This document shows, piece by piece, positions 10,170-19,378 of a stretch of DNA of 64,000 nucleotides. Every line of letters begins with the position of its first letter. Positions within the stretch are counted from its first letter, which is position 1. Source of the DNA: Prescottella defluvii (GTDB lineage: Bacteria > Actinomycetota > Actinomycetes > Mycobacteriales > Mycobacteriaceae); the NCBI RefSeq assembly GCF_000738775.1, contig NZ_JPOC01000051.1, forward strand, positions 80,634 through 144,633, read 5' to 3'. The notes beneath the pieces were generated by a model, which had not been told where the DNA came from, made no database searches, and was given only the letters and a program-made list of their open reading frames with translations. A program made the position numbers and the translations under genes.

Positions 10170-10853
10170 ATGGGACTACTCGATACTTACGGTGCTCAGC
10201 TCGTCAGCGCGTTCTGGACCACCGTGCAACTCACCTTCTGGTCGGCGCTCGGCGCCGTGATCTGGGGCACCCTCCTCGCCGCGATGCGGGTCTCCCCCGT
10301 ACCGATCCTCCGGATCTTCGCGACCTGGTACGTCAACATCTTCCGCAACACACCGCTCACGCTCATCATCGTGTTCTGCTCGGTGGGCCTCTACCAGAAC
10401 CTGGGTGTGCACTTCGCCCCGGAGAACTCGTCGACCTTCATCGATCAGAACAACTTCCGGCTCGCAGTGCTCGGATTCGTCGTCTACACGGCCGCTTTCG
10501 TCTGTGAGTCGCTGCGGTCGGGCATCAACACCGTCCCCCTCGGCCAGGCCGAGGCCGCCAGATCCCTGGGCCTGACGTTCACGCAGAGCGTCCGGATGAT
10601 CGTGTTGCCGCAGGCGTTCCGCGCGGTCATCGCGCCCCTCGGCAGCGTGCTGATCGCACTGACCAAGAACACGACGATCGCGTCGGCGATCGGCGTGGCC
10701 GAGGCGTCGCTGCTGATGAAGACGATGATCGAGAACGAGGCGGACAAGCTGTTCCTCGTCTTCGGCATCTTCGCCATCGGCTTCATGATCCTGACGCTGC
10801 CGGTCGGGTTCCTGTTCGGTTACCTCGGCAAGCGTCTGGCGGTGAAGCGATGA
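10170..10853 (+). CDS. gluC: glutamate ABC transporter permease
   Basis: An inner-membrane permease subunit of 227 residues with about five transmembrane helices. The EAA loop that contacts the ATPase is visible as [22 protein letters not shown] strong ribosome-binding site, GGAGGAGG, lies just before the ATG. The stop codon overlaps the gluD start as ATGA, which couples the two permease subunits and keeps them equimolar. Confidence 0.94.
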   Translation: MGLLDTYGAQLVSAFWTTVQLTFWSALGAVIWGTLLAAMRVSPVPILRIFATWYVNIFRNTPLTLIIVFCSVGLYQNLGVHFAPENSSTFIDQNNFRLAVLGFVVYTAAFVCESLRSGINTVPLGQAEAARSLGLTFTQSVRMIVLPQAFRAVIAPLGSVLIALTKNTTIASAIGVAEASLLMKTMIENEADKLFLVFGIFAIGFMILTLPVGFLFGYLGKRLAVKR

Positions 10854-11773
10854 CCCAGCAATCGAGCGTTCTCTTCGACATACCCGGCCCCCGGGCCCGG
10901 GTGCGAAACCGGCTGATCGCGATCGTCTTCGGCATCGTGCTGGTCGCGATCGTGCTGTACGTGCTGAACGTGCTGGCCGACAACGGTCAGCTCGAGGCCG
11001 ACAAGTGGTCACCGTTCCTGGACCACTTCACGTGGACCACCTATCTGCTGCCGGGATTGAAGGGCACGCTGCTCGCGGCGTCCCTGTCGATCGTGTTCGC
11101 GCTGATCCTCGGCGCGGTCCTCGGTATCGGCCGCCTGTCCGATCACCGCTGGGTCCGCTGGATCTGCGGCGCCTTCGTCGAGTTCTTCCGCGCCATCCCG
11201 GTGCTGATCCTGATGATCTTCGCCTACCAGGCGTTCGCCCAGTACGGCGTGTTCCCGTCGAACCAGTTGGCGTTGGCCGCCGTCGTCGTGGGCCTGACCC
11301 TCTACAACGGTTCGGTGATCGCCGAGATCCTGCGGGCCGGCATCCTGTCACTGCCGAAGGGCCAGACCGAGGCCGCGGCATCGCTCGGCATGCGTAAGGG
11401 CCAGATGATGCGGCTGGTCCTGATGCCGCAGGCGATCACCACGATGCTGCCGGCTCTGGTGTCGCAGATGGTGGTTGCACTGAAGGACTCGGCGCTCGGC
11501 TACCAGATCGGCTACATCGAGCTGATCCGCAGCGGCCAGCAGGCGGCGTCGTACTACCGCAACTTCTTCGCCGCGCTGGTCGTGGTCGGCGTGATCATGG
11601 TGATCATCAACTTCGCGCTCACGTCCTTCGCGACGTGGCTCGAGAAGCGACTCCGCAGCGGCGGCAAGAAGGGCACCCGCCCGGCTGTCGTGCCGATCGA
11701 TACCGTCGAACTCGACGGCGCACCGGGCATCGACGACTTCGACGCAACGGAGAAGTCGGCGCCGCGCGACTGA
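10850..11773 (+). CDS. gluD: glutamate ABC transporter permease
   Basis: The second permease subunit has 307 residues. It has an additional N-terminal helix (about 25-45), the permease core, an EAA loop ([21 protein letters not shown] region) and a polar C-terminal tail of about 50 residues that is common in actinobacterial GluD. It overlaps gluC by 4 bp. The operon ends here at a 15-bp hairpin terminator. Confidence 0.94.
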   Translation: MTQQSSVLFDIPGPRARVRNRLIAIVFGIVLVAIVLYVLNVLADNGQLEADKWSPFLDHFTWTTYLLPGLKGTLLAASLSIVFALILGAVLGIGRLSDHRWVRWICGAFVEFFRAIPVLILMIFAYQAFAQYGVFPSNQLALAAVVVGLTLYNGSVIAEILRAGILSLPKGQTEAAASLGMRKGQMMRLVLMPQAITTMLPALVSQMVVALKDSALGYQIGYIELIRSGQQAASYYRNFFAALVVVGVIMVIINFALTSFATWLEKRLRSGGKKGTRPAVVPIDTVELDGAPGIDDFDATEKSAPRD

Positions 11774-11803
11774 GCGGCCCCGGACACCCGAGGGACATGA
11801 GCA

Positions 11804-11837
11804 GGGCGCGTGGAGGATTCCGATCCTCCACGCGCCC
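11804..11837 (+). terminator. terminator of the gluABCD operon
   Basis: There is a perfect 15-bp GC-rich stem (11804-11818 with 11823-11837) and a TCCG loop, about 30 nt after the gluD stop. Outer complementary hexamers GGACAC (11782-11787) and GTGTCC (11841-11846) could lengthen it. Confidence 0.9.
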
Positions 11838-11885
11838 TTCGTGTCCCCACCGTCGGCAGGCCGCGCGCCGGTGCATACTCGTGCC

Positions 11886-12467
11886 ATGACGGTCGATGTC
11901 GGCTTCTCCTGGTCCCAGTTCCTCTGGGTCGTGGCCATCTTCGTCGGTGTGCCCACCGCGTTCGGCGCGTTCATCGTCCGGTCGGCGTGGCGGTCGGAGC
12001 AGGCCGGGGTCGAGCCGGCGACCGCCCGGCCGACGGGCACCGGCCGACTGGGGCTGTGGACCACCGGCCTGATCGCCTTCGTGCTGGGATTCCTGTCGTG
12101 TGCGGGCTGGCTCAGCTGGTCGGCCGACTCCGCCGGACGGGTCCGTGGACCCGCACTGCCCGCCCCTACCCAGTTCCCGACCTGGCAGGTGGTCGCATGC
12201 GGCGCAACCGTGGTCCTGGCCTGCCTCGCCGCCGCTCACCTGTCGCGGTGGGCGGTCGCGGGCGGCTTGGCCGCCGCGGCCGGCACTGCAGCGGGGTTCA
12301 CGACCGCATTCGCCGTCGCAGCCAGTGTCGGGGTGACCAGCCAGGAGGGAATCGGGGTGGCGTTCTCCATACTGGGATGGGGCATGGGCCTGGGCCTACT
12401 GATGCTCATCCGGGGGGCGTGGCTGACCACCCGACGCAACCGGGCGGCCGGGCGCCTCCGGCCGTAG
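11886..12467 (+). CDS. membrane protein of unknown function
   Basis: The product has 193 residues with about five hydrophobic segments and a basic C-terminus. I placed the start at ATG 11886 because CATACT (11874-11879) sits 6 nt upstream in the position of a -10 element for a leaderless message, and because the in-frame upstream extension overlaps the gluD terminator. No family is recognised. It converges on the SUKH gene, with 13 bp between the stop codons. Confidence 0.7.
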   Translation: MTVDVGFSWSQFLWVVAIFVGVPTAFGAFIVRSAWRSEQAGVEPATARPTGTGRLGLWTTGLIAFVLGFLSCAGWLSWSADSAGRVRGPALPAPTQFPTWQVVACGATVVLACLAAAHLSRWAVAGGLAAAAGTAAGFTTAFAVAASVGVTSQEGIGVAFSILGWGMGLGLLMLIRGAWLTTRRNRAAGRLRP

Positions 12468-12480
12468 CGGCTAGGGTCCG

Positions 12481-13449
12481 TCAGGTGCTGGGAGCTGCGT
12501 TCCGGACCGCGAACTCGACGTCCCCGGCACGGTCACCCGAGTCCCATTCGAAGGCGGAACCGTCTCGAACGAACGGTAGTTGCCCGTCGACGAACGCGGT
12601 GCCCTGAGTGAGCGCGTCGGCGATGTCGGTGAGCAGCGCACTGACCGACTGCCAGGCCGGGCCATCGGCATCGGCACCGGTCTCGTCGAATTCGAGTACG
12701 GACCCGTACAGGGGGCCGGGCCGAGTGTCGACGCACAGATAGTTCGAGTCCCGCCCAGCGAAGGGCACGAAGGCGGGAATGAAGGTGCCCGCCTCGAACC
12801 CCGCCCCGGCCGGCGGATCTGCCAGGTCGATGCCGTACATGCGGGCACCCTCGTCCCAGATCCGAATGGATCGTTCACGGTCGGCGACCACCCGGTCGAG
12901 GGTGAACAGCTCGTATCCCGGGATCACCCTGATCCAACGCCCTTCGGGCCCACCGTTCGCCAACGAGAACAGATCCACCAACTCGTCGGGCCAGGCCTGC
13001 CCCGTGGCGGCGACAGCCGCGGCGATCTGCTGTTGATCGGCGCCGCGGAACTCGACGTCCGACAACTGGGTGCACAGCCAGTCGGCGATGCGGGCCCACT
13101 GCTCGCGCACCGATCCTGACGGCGTGGGATGGATCGGACGCGGGTCGTTCGCTCTGGCCGCGGCTGCGGCACTCTCGGCCGCTCTCTGCTGGCGTTCGGC
13201 GTCCGCGATGCACCGGCGCACGTCCGCGGCCAGTGCCCAGGCATCGGTATCCGCTGCACCGAACGCAGGGACCTGCGCCGTCACCGTGTCCAGGTGCGCC
13301 CATACCGACGAGGTGCCCGGTTCGGCACCGACTCGACGTCCGACCTCGACGATCTGCGACACGGCGGCATCGCCTCCGTCGAGGTAGCCGTCCTCGATAC
13401 GAATCGCGTCCGAACCGGTCTCGGTCCAGGCGACCGCCCAGTACACCAT
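12481..13449 (-). CDS. SMI1/KNR4 (SUKH) family protein
   Basis: The 322 residues start at ATG 13449, with a GGGGGAG-type ribosome-binding site just upstream. The N-terminal 130 residues are unassigned, with an Ala-rich helical stretch at about 105-125. From about residue 140 the SUKH fold is recognisable by WPDELVDLFSLANGG and a following W-I-x-V-I-P-G-Y-E-L-F-T segment. SUKH proteins often act as immunity proteins against nuclease or deaminase toxins, but also have housekeeping scaffold roles. No toxin gene lies next to it; recX is the upstream neighbour on the same strand. Immunity function is therefore not supported by context. Confidence 0.7.
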   Translation of the reverse strand: MVYWAVAWTETGSDAIRIEDGYLDGGDAAVSQIVEVGRRVGAEPGTSSVWAHLDTVTAQVPAFGAADTDAWALAADVRRCIADAERQQRAAESAAAAARANDPRPIHPTPSGSVREQWARIADWLCTQLSDVEFRGADQQQIAAAVAATGQAWPDELVDLFSLANGGPEGRWIRVIPGYELFTLDRVVADRERSIRIWDEGARMYGIDLADPPAGAGFEAGTFIPAFVPFAGRDSNYLCVDTRPGPLYGSVLEFDETGADADGPAWQSVSALLTDIADALTQGTAFVDGQLPFVRDGSAFEWDSGDRAGDVEFAVRNAAPST

Positions 13450-13522
13450 CACTCCCCCATCCTTCGGCCGCTGACGACTTCGATTGTCCCCCAGCGCTTC
13501 CCCCGGCACAGCCCCCGGGACG

Positions 13523-14173
13523 TCAAGCGTCCGTCGCTCCGAGACTGCCGAGCTCGTCCTTGACGACGGCGAACGACAGGCCCGCCGGATAGCCGCGGCG
13601 CGCGAGCATCCCGACGAGCCGGCGCATCAGCCGCTCCCGGTCGTCGCGGTCGGCAATGTCGCCCGCGGTGGTGCGGACCAGCTTCCGGCGCACCAATTCG
13701 GCCGCCCGCTCACGTTCGTCGTCGGCGCTGATCGCCGACAGCGCCTCCTGCGAGGTGGCGTCGTCGATGCCCTTGCGGCGCAGTTCCGTGGCGAGGGCGC
13801 GGCGGCCGCGACCGGAATAGGTGTGCCGGGAATGGACCCACTGCTCCGCGAACGCGGCGTCGTCGACGAGGCCGACCTCGGCGAGCCGGCCCAGGACAGT
13901 GTCGATCACCGCCTGCGGGTACCCTTTCTGCACGAGCTTCTGCTCGAGTTCGGTGCGGCTGCGAGCCCGATCGGTGAGCAGCCGCAGGCACACGTCCTTC
14001 GCCCGTACCCCGAGAGTCTCCGGGGTGCCCTTCAGTTCGAACGGTGTGCCGTCCTCGCCGACAGGGCGGCCCTGACTGTCCCTGTTCCTGGCCCGATTCG
14101 CGGTGCGGCGCCGACCGGTGGTGACGTCGTCACTGCCGTACCGGTCGTAGTGGCCGGTGTCGTCGTCTGTCAT
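13523..14173 (-). CDS. recX: RecA regulator RecX
   Basis: RecX binds RecA filaments and limits recombinase activity. The 216-residue protein has a polar, probably disordered first 50 residues and then three-helix RecX repeats with typical signatures (RARSRTELEQKL, GLVDDAAFAEQWV and a C-terminal GYPAGLSFAVVKDEL). It lies 63 bp downstream of recA on the same strand, the usual arrangement. The gap holds a hairpin that can lower recX expression relative to recA. Confidence 0.95.
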   Translation of the reverse strand: MTDDDTGHYDRYGSDDVTTGRRRTANRARNRDSQGRPVGEDGTPFELKGTPETLGVRAKDVCLRLLTDRARSRTELEQKLVQKGYPQAVIDTVLGRLAEVGLVDDAAFAEQWVHSRHTYSGRGRRALATELRRKGIDDATSQEALSAISADDERERAAELVRRKLVRTTAGDIADRDDRERLMRRLVGMLARRGYPAGLSFAVVKDELGSLGATDA

Positions 14174-14192
14174 GACGGGATTGCCTCCCCCG

Positions 14193-14215
14193 CCCGATCG
14201 GCAGCGCCGACCGGG
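14193..14215 (-). terminator. recA-recX intergenic hairpin (attenuator-like)
   Basis: On the minus-strand RNA a 10-bp stem (14206-14215 with 14193-14202, one G-U pair) closes a 3-nt loop, about 20 nt after the recA stop. Such hairpins between recA and recX commonly give partial termination. Confidence 0.5.
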
Positions 14216-14236
14216 AGGGGCACGAGACTCACCGGA

Positions 14237-15274
14237 CTAGAAGTCGGCCGACTCGGCATCGTCGCCGGTCACGACCGCACCGATACCGAGCTTCTCCTTG
14301 ATCTTCTTCTCGATCTCGTCCCGGATGTCGATGTTCTCGAGCAGGAACTTGCGGGCGTTCTCCTTGCCCTGACCCAGCTGATCGCCCTCGTACGTGTACC
14401 AGGACCCGGACTTGCGGATGAACCCGTGCTCGACACCCATGTCGATCAGCGAGCCCTCCTTGCTGATGCCCTGGCCGTAGAGGATGTCGAACTCGGCCTG
14501 CTTGAACGGCGGCGACACCTTGTTCTTGACGACCTTGACGCGCGTGCGGTTGCCGACCGCGTCGGTGCCGTCCTTGAGGGTCTCGATGCGGCGGACGTCG
14601 AGGCGGACCGAGGAGTAGAACTTGAGCGCCTTACCACCGGTGGTGGTCTCGGGCGAGCCGAACATCACACCGATCTTCTCGCGCAGCTGGTTGATGAAGA
14701 TCGCGGTGGTGCCCGAGTTGTTGAGCGCACCGGTCATCTTGCGCAGCGCCTGGCTCATCAGGCGGGCCTGCAGACCGACGTGGCTGTCGCCCATCTCGCC
14801 CTCGATCTCGGCGCGCGGCACCAGCGCGGCCACCGAGTCGATGACGATGATGTCGAGGGCGCCGGAACGGATCAGCATGTCCGCGATCTCGAGGGCCTGC
14901 TCACCGGTGTCCGGCTGCGAGACCAGGAGCGCGTCGGTGTCGACACCGAGCTTGCGGGCGTATTCCGGGTCGAGCGCGTGCTCGGCGTCGATGAACGCCG
15001 CGATACCGCCGTTGGCCTGCGCGTTCGCCACCGCGTGCAGCGCGACCGTCGTCTTACCCGAGGACTCCGGACCGTAGATCTCGACGACTCGTCCGCGGGG
15101 CAGACCGCCGATACCCAGTGCCACGTCCAGCGCGATCGATCCGGTGGGGATCACGGCGATGGGCTGATGAGCCTCTTCACCCAGGCGCATCACCGAACCC
15201 TTGCCGAAGCTCTTGTCGATCTGTGCCAGAGCCAGCTCGAGCGCCTTGTCGCGATCGTGTGCCTGTGGTGCCAT
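14237..15274 (-). CDS. recA: recombinase RecA
   Basis: RecA forms filaments on single-stranded DNA, drives homologous recombination and triggers LexA self-cleavage. At 345 residues it has the normal length, with Walker A GPESSGKT (68-75), the helix-cap EHALDPEYA and the L1/L2 DNA-binding loops. Unlike M. tuberculosis RecA there is no intein. A cluster of promoter signals lies upstream: a LexA-box promoter and a LexA-independent PafBC-type promoter (separate entries). The ribosome-binding site AAAGGGG is visible before the ATG. Confidence 0.98.
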   Translation of the reverse strand: MAPQAHDRDKALELALAQIDKSFGKGSVMRLGEEAHQPIAVIPTGSIALDVALGIGGLPRGRVVEIYGPESSGKTTVALHAVANAQANGGIAAFIDAEHALDPEYARKLGVDTDALLVSQPDTGEQALEIADMLIRSGALDIIVIDSVAALVPRAEIEGEMGDSHVGLQARLMSQALRKMTGALNNSGTTAIFINQLREKIGVMFGSPETTTGGKALKFYSSVRLDVRRIETLKDGTDAVGNRTRVKVVKNKVSPPFKQAEFDILYGQGISKEGSLIDMGVEHGFIRKSGSWYTYEGDQLGQGKENARKFLLENIDIRDEIEKKIKEKLGIGAVVTGDDAESADF

Positions 15275-15315
15275 CGTGGTCCCCTTTTCGAAGTCTCGTC
15301 CAGCGATCTGGGATC

Positions 15316-15338
15316 AGGTTAGAGCCCGGTACCGACAA
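15316..15338 (-). promoter_or_regulatory. recA proximal promoter, PafBC-type (RecA-NDp motif)
   Basis: Read on the minus strand, TTGTCGGTA (15338-15330) is followed after exactly 8 nt by TAACCT (15321-15316). This matches the actinobacterial LexA-independent DNA-damage promoter consensus TTGTCRGTG-N8-TANNNT that PafBC activates. The predicted transcript start is about 35 nt before the recA ATG. Confidence 0.85.
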
Positions 15339-15416
15339 CTTCGCCGGCTCGCACGGTCCGAACCGCCGCACTCGGACTCACTCAGCCGCAACACGTGGAC
15401 GACAACGGATGATTCC

Positions 15417-15444
15417 AGCATAAGCGAACATCTGTTCGAGTCAA
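15417..15444 (-). promoter_or_regulatory. recA distal promoter with LexA (SOS) box
   Basis: On the minus strand a -35 TTGACT (15444-15439) and a -10 TATGCT (15422-15417) are separated by 16 nt. That spacer contains the palindromic LexA box CGAACAGATGTTCG (15438-15425), which fits the actinobacterial consensus GAAC-N4-GTTC perfectly. LexA bound here would block RNA polymerase directly. Confidence 0.88.
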
Positions 15445-15472
15445 TCGTCGACCGCGGCGGTGCCGCACCGTC

Positions 15473-15667
15473 CTACCTGCGCTGTGGGGGAACGTCGAAC
15501 TCGTCGCACAGCGCGCGCCACACGACGCGCGGGTCCTCGCCGTCCTCGATCGCATCGACGGCGGTCTTCCCGCCCAGGCTGAGAACGACGTGGTCGACGA
15601 GCAGGGAGTCGCCGCGCACCTGTCCGAACTCTTCCCGGACGAGATCATGGAATTCGGTCAGTCGCAC
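15473..15667 (-). CDS. DUF3046 family protein
   Basis: A 64-residue protein starting at GTG 15667 (RLTEFHDLVREEFG...). It is the conserved small gene upstream of recA in mycobacteria and relatives (Rv2738c), and ends 198 bp before the recA start codon. It is acidic, probably helical, with no membrane segment. The family has no assigned function. The recA promoters lie between it and recA, so the two are not necessarily co-expressed. Confidence 0.88.
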   Translation of the reverse strand: MRLTEFHDLVREEFGQVRGDSLLVDHVVLSLGGKTAVDAIEDGEDPRVVWRALCDEFDVPPQRR

Positions 15668-15707
15668 ATGTGCCACCGTAGCGGAATCGGGCAGGCCGCC
15701 CCGACGC

Positions 15708-16856
15708 TCACACCGCCGCCGCGCGACACACCGCGACCGGGTCGGCGACGTCCGCGATCCCATCGGCCGCCCGTCGCGCGGCGGCGCCGTAGGCCGGGTC
15801 GTCCAGGACCGTCCGGACCCCGTCCCGCAGCGAGGCAACCTCGAGCGGGCGGATCAGCACCCCGAGGCCGGCGCGCGCGACCCGGTTCGCGACCTCCCAC
15901 TGGTCGCCGCCACCGGGGACGGTCACGGCGGGCACCCCGGCGAGGAGGCCCTTCGCGAGCACGCCGTGCCCGGCGCCGCAGATCAGCGCGGACGCATCCT
16001 GCAGCATCCGGTCCTGCCGCCCGTACCCGGCCCGCACCCAGTCGGGCAGGTCGACGTCCGGCTTCTCGAACAGCGTCACGAGCATCCGCACGCCGAGCCC
16101 GTCGAGCGCGCGGATCGCCGTGTCCAGCATGCCGCCGGCACCCATCGACGCCGTGGACGGCGCCAGGACCACCAGCGGACCGTCGCCCGGCGGCGGGTCG
16201 AGCACGTTGTCGGCGGGCTCCCACACCAGCGGGCCGACGACGTGAGCGTTCGACGGCCAGTCCGGGCGCGGCACCTCGAGCGCCGGGAGGGTCGCGATCA
16301 GCCGCGCTGCGGGGCCGGGATCCCGGGCCGGCAGCCCGACACTCACCCGCGCCTCGCTGCGCTGGACCCGGCCCTTCCTGATCGACGGCGCGGTCGCGGC
16401 CCGCAGCAGCACGTCCCGCAGGCGTCCCCCGATCCCCGTGCCGGGCGCCATTCCCGACCCGATCGGCGGCAGCCCCTTGGACGGCAGGTACAGCGGGTGC
16501 GGCGACAACTCCACCCACGGCACCCCGAGCCGTTCCGCCGCCATCCCGCCGCCGACGGTGATGATGTCGGACACCACCAGATCGGGGGCGACGTCGCGCA
16601 TGTCGGGCAGCAGGGCCGTCGAGACGTGCGCGGCCCGGCCGTGGATCTTCGATCCGGAGTCGGAGTCGTCGTCGGACGCGCGTGGCGCGAGCCCCCCGAG
16701 CTTGCGGGCGTCGATCCCGTTGTCGCGTGCGACGTCGAGCCAGCGTCCCGCGGAGAAGAACACCGGATCATCGCCCGCAGCAAGGAATTTCCGGCACAGT
16801 GCCAACGCCGGGACGGCATGACCGGCCTCGGGTCCGGCGACGACAGCTACTCGCAT
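15708..16856 (-). CDS. UDP-glycosyltransferase-like protein (MGT/GT1 family, Rv2739c-like)
   Basis: The 382 residues have a two-domain GT-B architecture. The N-terminal half begins RVAVVAGPEAGHAVPALAL, typical of macrolide- or sterol-type glycosyltransferases. The C-terminal half carries the nucleotide-sugar signature region, here CGAGHGVLAKGLLAGVPAVTVPGGGDQWEVANRV, with the usual Gly/His pattern. It would transfer a sugar from a nucleotide donor to an unknown acceptor. The position, upstream of the DUF3046 gene and recA, matches Rv2739c. The acceptor cannot be inferred. Confidence 0.85.
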   Translation of the reverse strand: MRVAVVAGPEAGHAVPALALCRKFLAAGDDPVFFSAGRWLDVARDNGIDARKLGGLAPRASDDDSDSGSKIHGRAAHVSTALLPDMRDVAPDLVVSDIITVGGGMAAERLGVPWVELSPHPLYLPSKGLPPIGSGMAPGTGIGGRLRDVLLRAATAPSIRKGRVQRSEARVSVGLPARDPGPAARLIATLPALEVPRPDWPSNAHVVGPLVWEPADNVLDPPPGDGPLVVLAPSTASMGAGGMLDTAIRALDGLGVRMLVTLFEKPDVDLPDWVRAGYGRQDRMLQDASALICGAGHGVLAKGLLAGVPAVTVPGGGDQWEVANRVARAGLGVLIRPLEVASLRDGVRTVLDDPAYGAAARRAADGIADVADPVAVCRAAAV

Positions 16857-16961
16857 CCGCTCAGGGTGCCACGCCGCGCCGGTTTCGGTCGCGCCGCACC
16901 GCCGATCGGGGGCGCGGCGCGACGAGAACCCGAGCGGCAGCGCGCGATCAGCCGCACACGA

Positions 16962-17945
16962 TCAGTCGCGTACGAGCGGTCCGAGGGTTCGTCCGACGAG
17001 TTCGACGATGCCCGGCTGATGCCCGTTGGCGACCACGTTGACGATCACGCCGTCGACGCCCACGTCGAGGACCCGGGTCCTGATCTGCTCGGCGACCTCG
17101 TCCGGACTGCCGACGAACTGCCGATCGGTCGCGACGGCGCGCTCGGCGACCGACAACGCGGACAGGTCCACGCCGCGCGACAGCAGGAACTCGCGCTGCA
17201 TCTCACGGGCCTTGTCACCGTCCTCGTCGATCATCACGAACGCGAGGAAACTCGTCTCGAGCGTCTTCGGGTCGCGGCCGACCTCCTCGCAGCGCTGAGC
17301 GAGGGCCTCGAGCTTGCGCGGCAGTTCGGTCGCGTTCGCGATGATGTTGAGGTGGTCGGCGTAGCGGGCCGCGAGCCCGAACGTCTTCTTCTCCCCGCCG
17401 CCGCCGAGCAGGATCGGCAGGTCGTCGCGTAGGCGCGGCTCGTTGATCGCGTTCTCGACGCGGTACCACTTGCCCTCGAAGGTGGGCCGGTCGCCGTGGA
17501 GCATGGGCGCGATGATCGCGAGCGCCTCCGAGAGCCGCTCGAACCGGTCGGTGAACGTACCGAACTCGAATCCCAACTGCTGATGTTCGAGTTCGAACCA
17601 GCCGGCGCCGATTCCGAGGACCGCCCGTCCCCCACTGACGACGTCGAGCGTCGAGACCGTCTTGGCGAGCATCGCCGGATTCCGGTACGTGTTGCCGGTG
17701 ACGAGCGCGGACAACTGGATCGAGTCGGTGGCCGTCGCGATGCCGGCGAGCGCCGTGTACGCCTCGAGCATCGGCTCGTCCGGCTCACCGATCCCCGGCA
17801 GCTGATAGAAGTGGTCCATCACGAACACCGCGTCGAATCCGGCCGCCTCCGCCTCCCGAGCTTGGGCGATGACAGTCGGAAACAGGTCGCGGACGGGAGT
17901 CGAGTAACTGAAATTCGGAATCTGGTAGCCCAGGCGAATACTCAT
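16962..17945 (-). CDS. LLM-class (probably F420-dependent) oxidoreductase
   Basis: The 327-residue protein starting at ATG 17945 has the luciferase-like TIM-barrel fold. Evidence is the N-terminal strand RLGYQIPNFSY, the FDAVFVMDHFYQL region, and GGRAVLGIGAGWFELEHQQLG, a hallmark of F420-dependent members. The cofactor assignment rests on that motif and on the actinobacterial setting. TAGCGT (17959-17954), 8 nt before the start, suggests a leaderless transcript. It faces the MFS gene across 101 bp. Substrate unknown. Confidence 0.88.
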   Translation of the reverse strand: MSIRLGYQIPNFSYSTPVRDLFPTVIAQAREAEAAGFDAVFVMDHFYQLPGIGEPDEPMLEAYTALAGIATATDSIQLSALVTGNTYRNPAMLAKTVSTLDVVSGGRAVLGIGAGWFELEHQQLGFEFGTFTDRFERLSEALAIIAPMLHGDRPTFEGKWYRVENAINEPRLRDDLPILLGGGGEKKTFGLAARYADHLNIIANATELPRKLEALAQRCEEVGRDPKTLETSFLAFVMIDEDGDKAREMQREFLLSRGVDLSALSVAERAVATDRQFVGSPDEVAEQIRTRVLDVGVDGVIVNVVANGHQPGIVELVGRTLGPLVRD

Positions 17946-18046
17946 GTGCACCGACGCTACGCCGATTCTCCGGATCGGCACTTCGAATCCCTTACCACCC
18001 AGCCGATTCCGGCCTGCCGTGTCCCGAATGCCGTTATCGTCTCGTC

Positions 18047-19378
18047 ATGCACGAGCGACCGGCGGATCGACGCCTGTGGACCTGGGTGGTCCTCCTCGGC
18101 TTCACGGGCCAGTTGGCCTGGACGGTCGAGAACATGTACCTCAACGTGTTCGTCTACGACACGATCACCGATTCGCCGACGGCGCTGGCGACCCTCGTCG
18201 CGACGAGTGCCGTCGCCGCGACGATCGCGACGCTGCTCGCCGGAGCGGCGTCGGACCGCACCGGCCGGCGTCGCGAATTCATCGCAGCGGGCTACGTGCT
18301 GTGGGGTGCGTGCACCGCAGGGTTCGGTCTGGTCAGCGTCGACGCCGCCGCGTCGCTGCTGCCGATGTTCGACGCGGTGGCGGTCGCGATCGTCGCCATC
18401 GTCCTGCTCGACTGCGTCATGAGCATCCTCGGTTCGACCGCCAACGACGCGGCCTTCAACGCGTGGGTCACCGACTCCACCCACCCCGGGAACCGCGGCC
18501 GGGTCGACGGCGTGCTCGCCACGATGCCCCTGCTCGCGATGCTGCTGGTCTTCGGCGCCCTCGACCCGATGACCAAGGGCGGCCACTGGACCCTGTTCTT
18601 CTCGATCATCGGCGGAGTGACCGCGCTGGTCGGCGTCGTCGCGTGGGTCGGACTGCGCGAGCCGCGGCGGCCCCGGCCGGGCGGCACCTACCTGTCGTCG
18701 GTCCTGCACGGCCTGCGGCCGAGCACCGCCCGCGCGCACCCCCGGTTGTACCTGGCACTGCTGGCGTGGGCGATCCTCGGCACGAGCACACAGGTGTTCC
18801 TGCCGTACCTGATCATCTACGTCCAGCGGTACCTCGACATCGACGGCTACGCCGTCGTGCTCGCCTCGGTCCTGGTGGGTGCGGCGGTGATCAGTGTTCT
18901 CGGCGGGCGGGTACTCGACCGGGTGGGCCCGTCCCGGGCGATCCTGCCGATCTCCGCGATCTACGCACTCGGGTTGCTCCTGATGTTCCCGGCGCGCGGC
19001 ATGCTCGCGGTCATCGGCGCCGGAGTCGTGATGATGTCGGGATTCATGCTCGGCGTCGCCGCCCTCTCCGCGACCGTCCGCAATCTCACGCCACCCGACC
19101 GAGCCGGACAGGTGCAGGGGCTGCGGATGATCTCCGCCGTCCTCGTCCCGATGGTGATCGGTCCGTTCCTCGGTGCAGCCGTGATCGCCGGTGCCGACGA
19201 GACGTTCGTCGACCTGGGTGTGGTGAAGCAGGTGCCGACACCGTGGATCTTCCCGGCCGCCGCGATCGTCGTGGCGCTGATCGTCATTCCCGTCGTGTTG
19301 CTGCGGACCACAGGGTCGGCAGGGTCGGCGGGGTCCGCAACGACGTCCACCTCGCAGCCTTTGGAGCCCACCTCGTGA
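18047..19378 (+). CDS. MFS transporter (sugar-type)
   Basis: The 443 residues form 12 predicted transmembrane helices, with MFS loop motifs such as GAASDRTGRRREFI between helices 2 and 3 and GGRVLDRVGPSRAI in the second half. TATCGT (18035-18040) lies 6 nt before the ATG, so the message may be leaderless. Its stop codon overlaps the start of the GH2-DUF2804 gene as GTGA, so the two are almost certainly one functional unit: uptake of a glycoside followed by hydrolysis, or export of a product. Direction and substrate are inference. Confidence 0.9.
   Translation: MHERPADRRLWTWVVLLGFTGQLAWTVENMYLNVFVYDTITDSPTALATLVATSAVAATIATLLAGAASDRTGRRREFIAAGYVLWGACTAGFGLVSVDAAASLLPMFDAVAVAIVAIVLLDCVMSILGSTANDAAFNAWVTDSTHPGNRGRVDGVLATMPLLAMLLVFGALDPMTKGGHWTLFFSIIGGVTALVGVVAWVGLREPRRPRPGGTYLSSVLHGLRPSTARAHPRLYLALLAWAILGTSTQVFLPYLIIYVQRYLDIDGYAVVLASVLVGAAVISVLGGRVLDRVGPSRAILPISAIYALGLLLMFPARGMLAVIGAGVVMMSGFMLGVAALSATVRNLTPPDRAGQVQGLRMISAVLVPMVIGPFLGAAVIAGADETFVDLGVVKQVPTPWIFPAAAIVVALIVIPVVLLRTTGSAGSAGSATTSTSQPLEPTS

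Noticed and set aside
14237..15274. Intein in recA, as in M. tuberculosis
   Set aside because: The frame encodes an uninterrupted 345-residue RecA with the P-loop and L2 loop intact.
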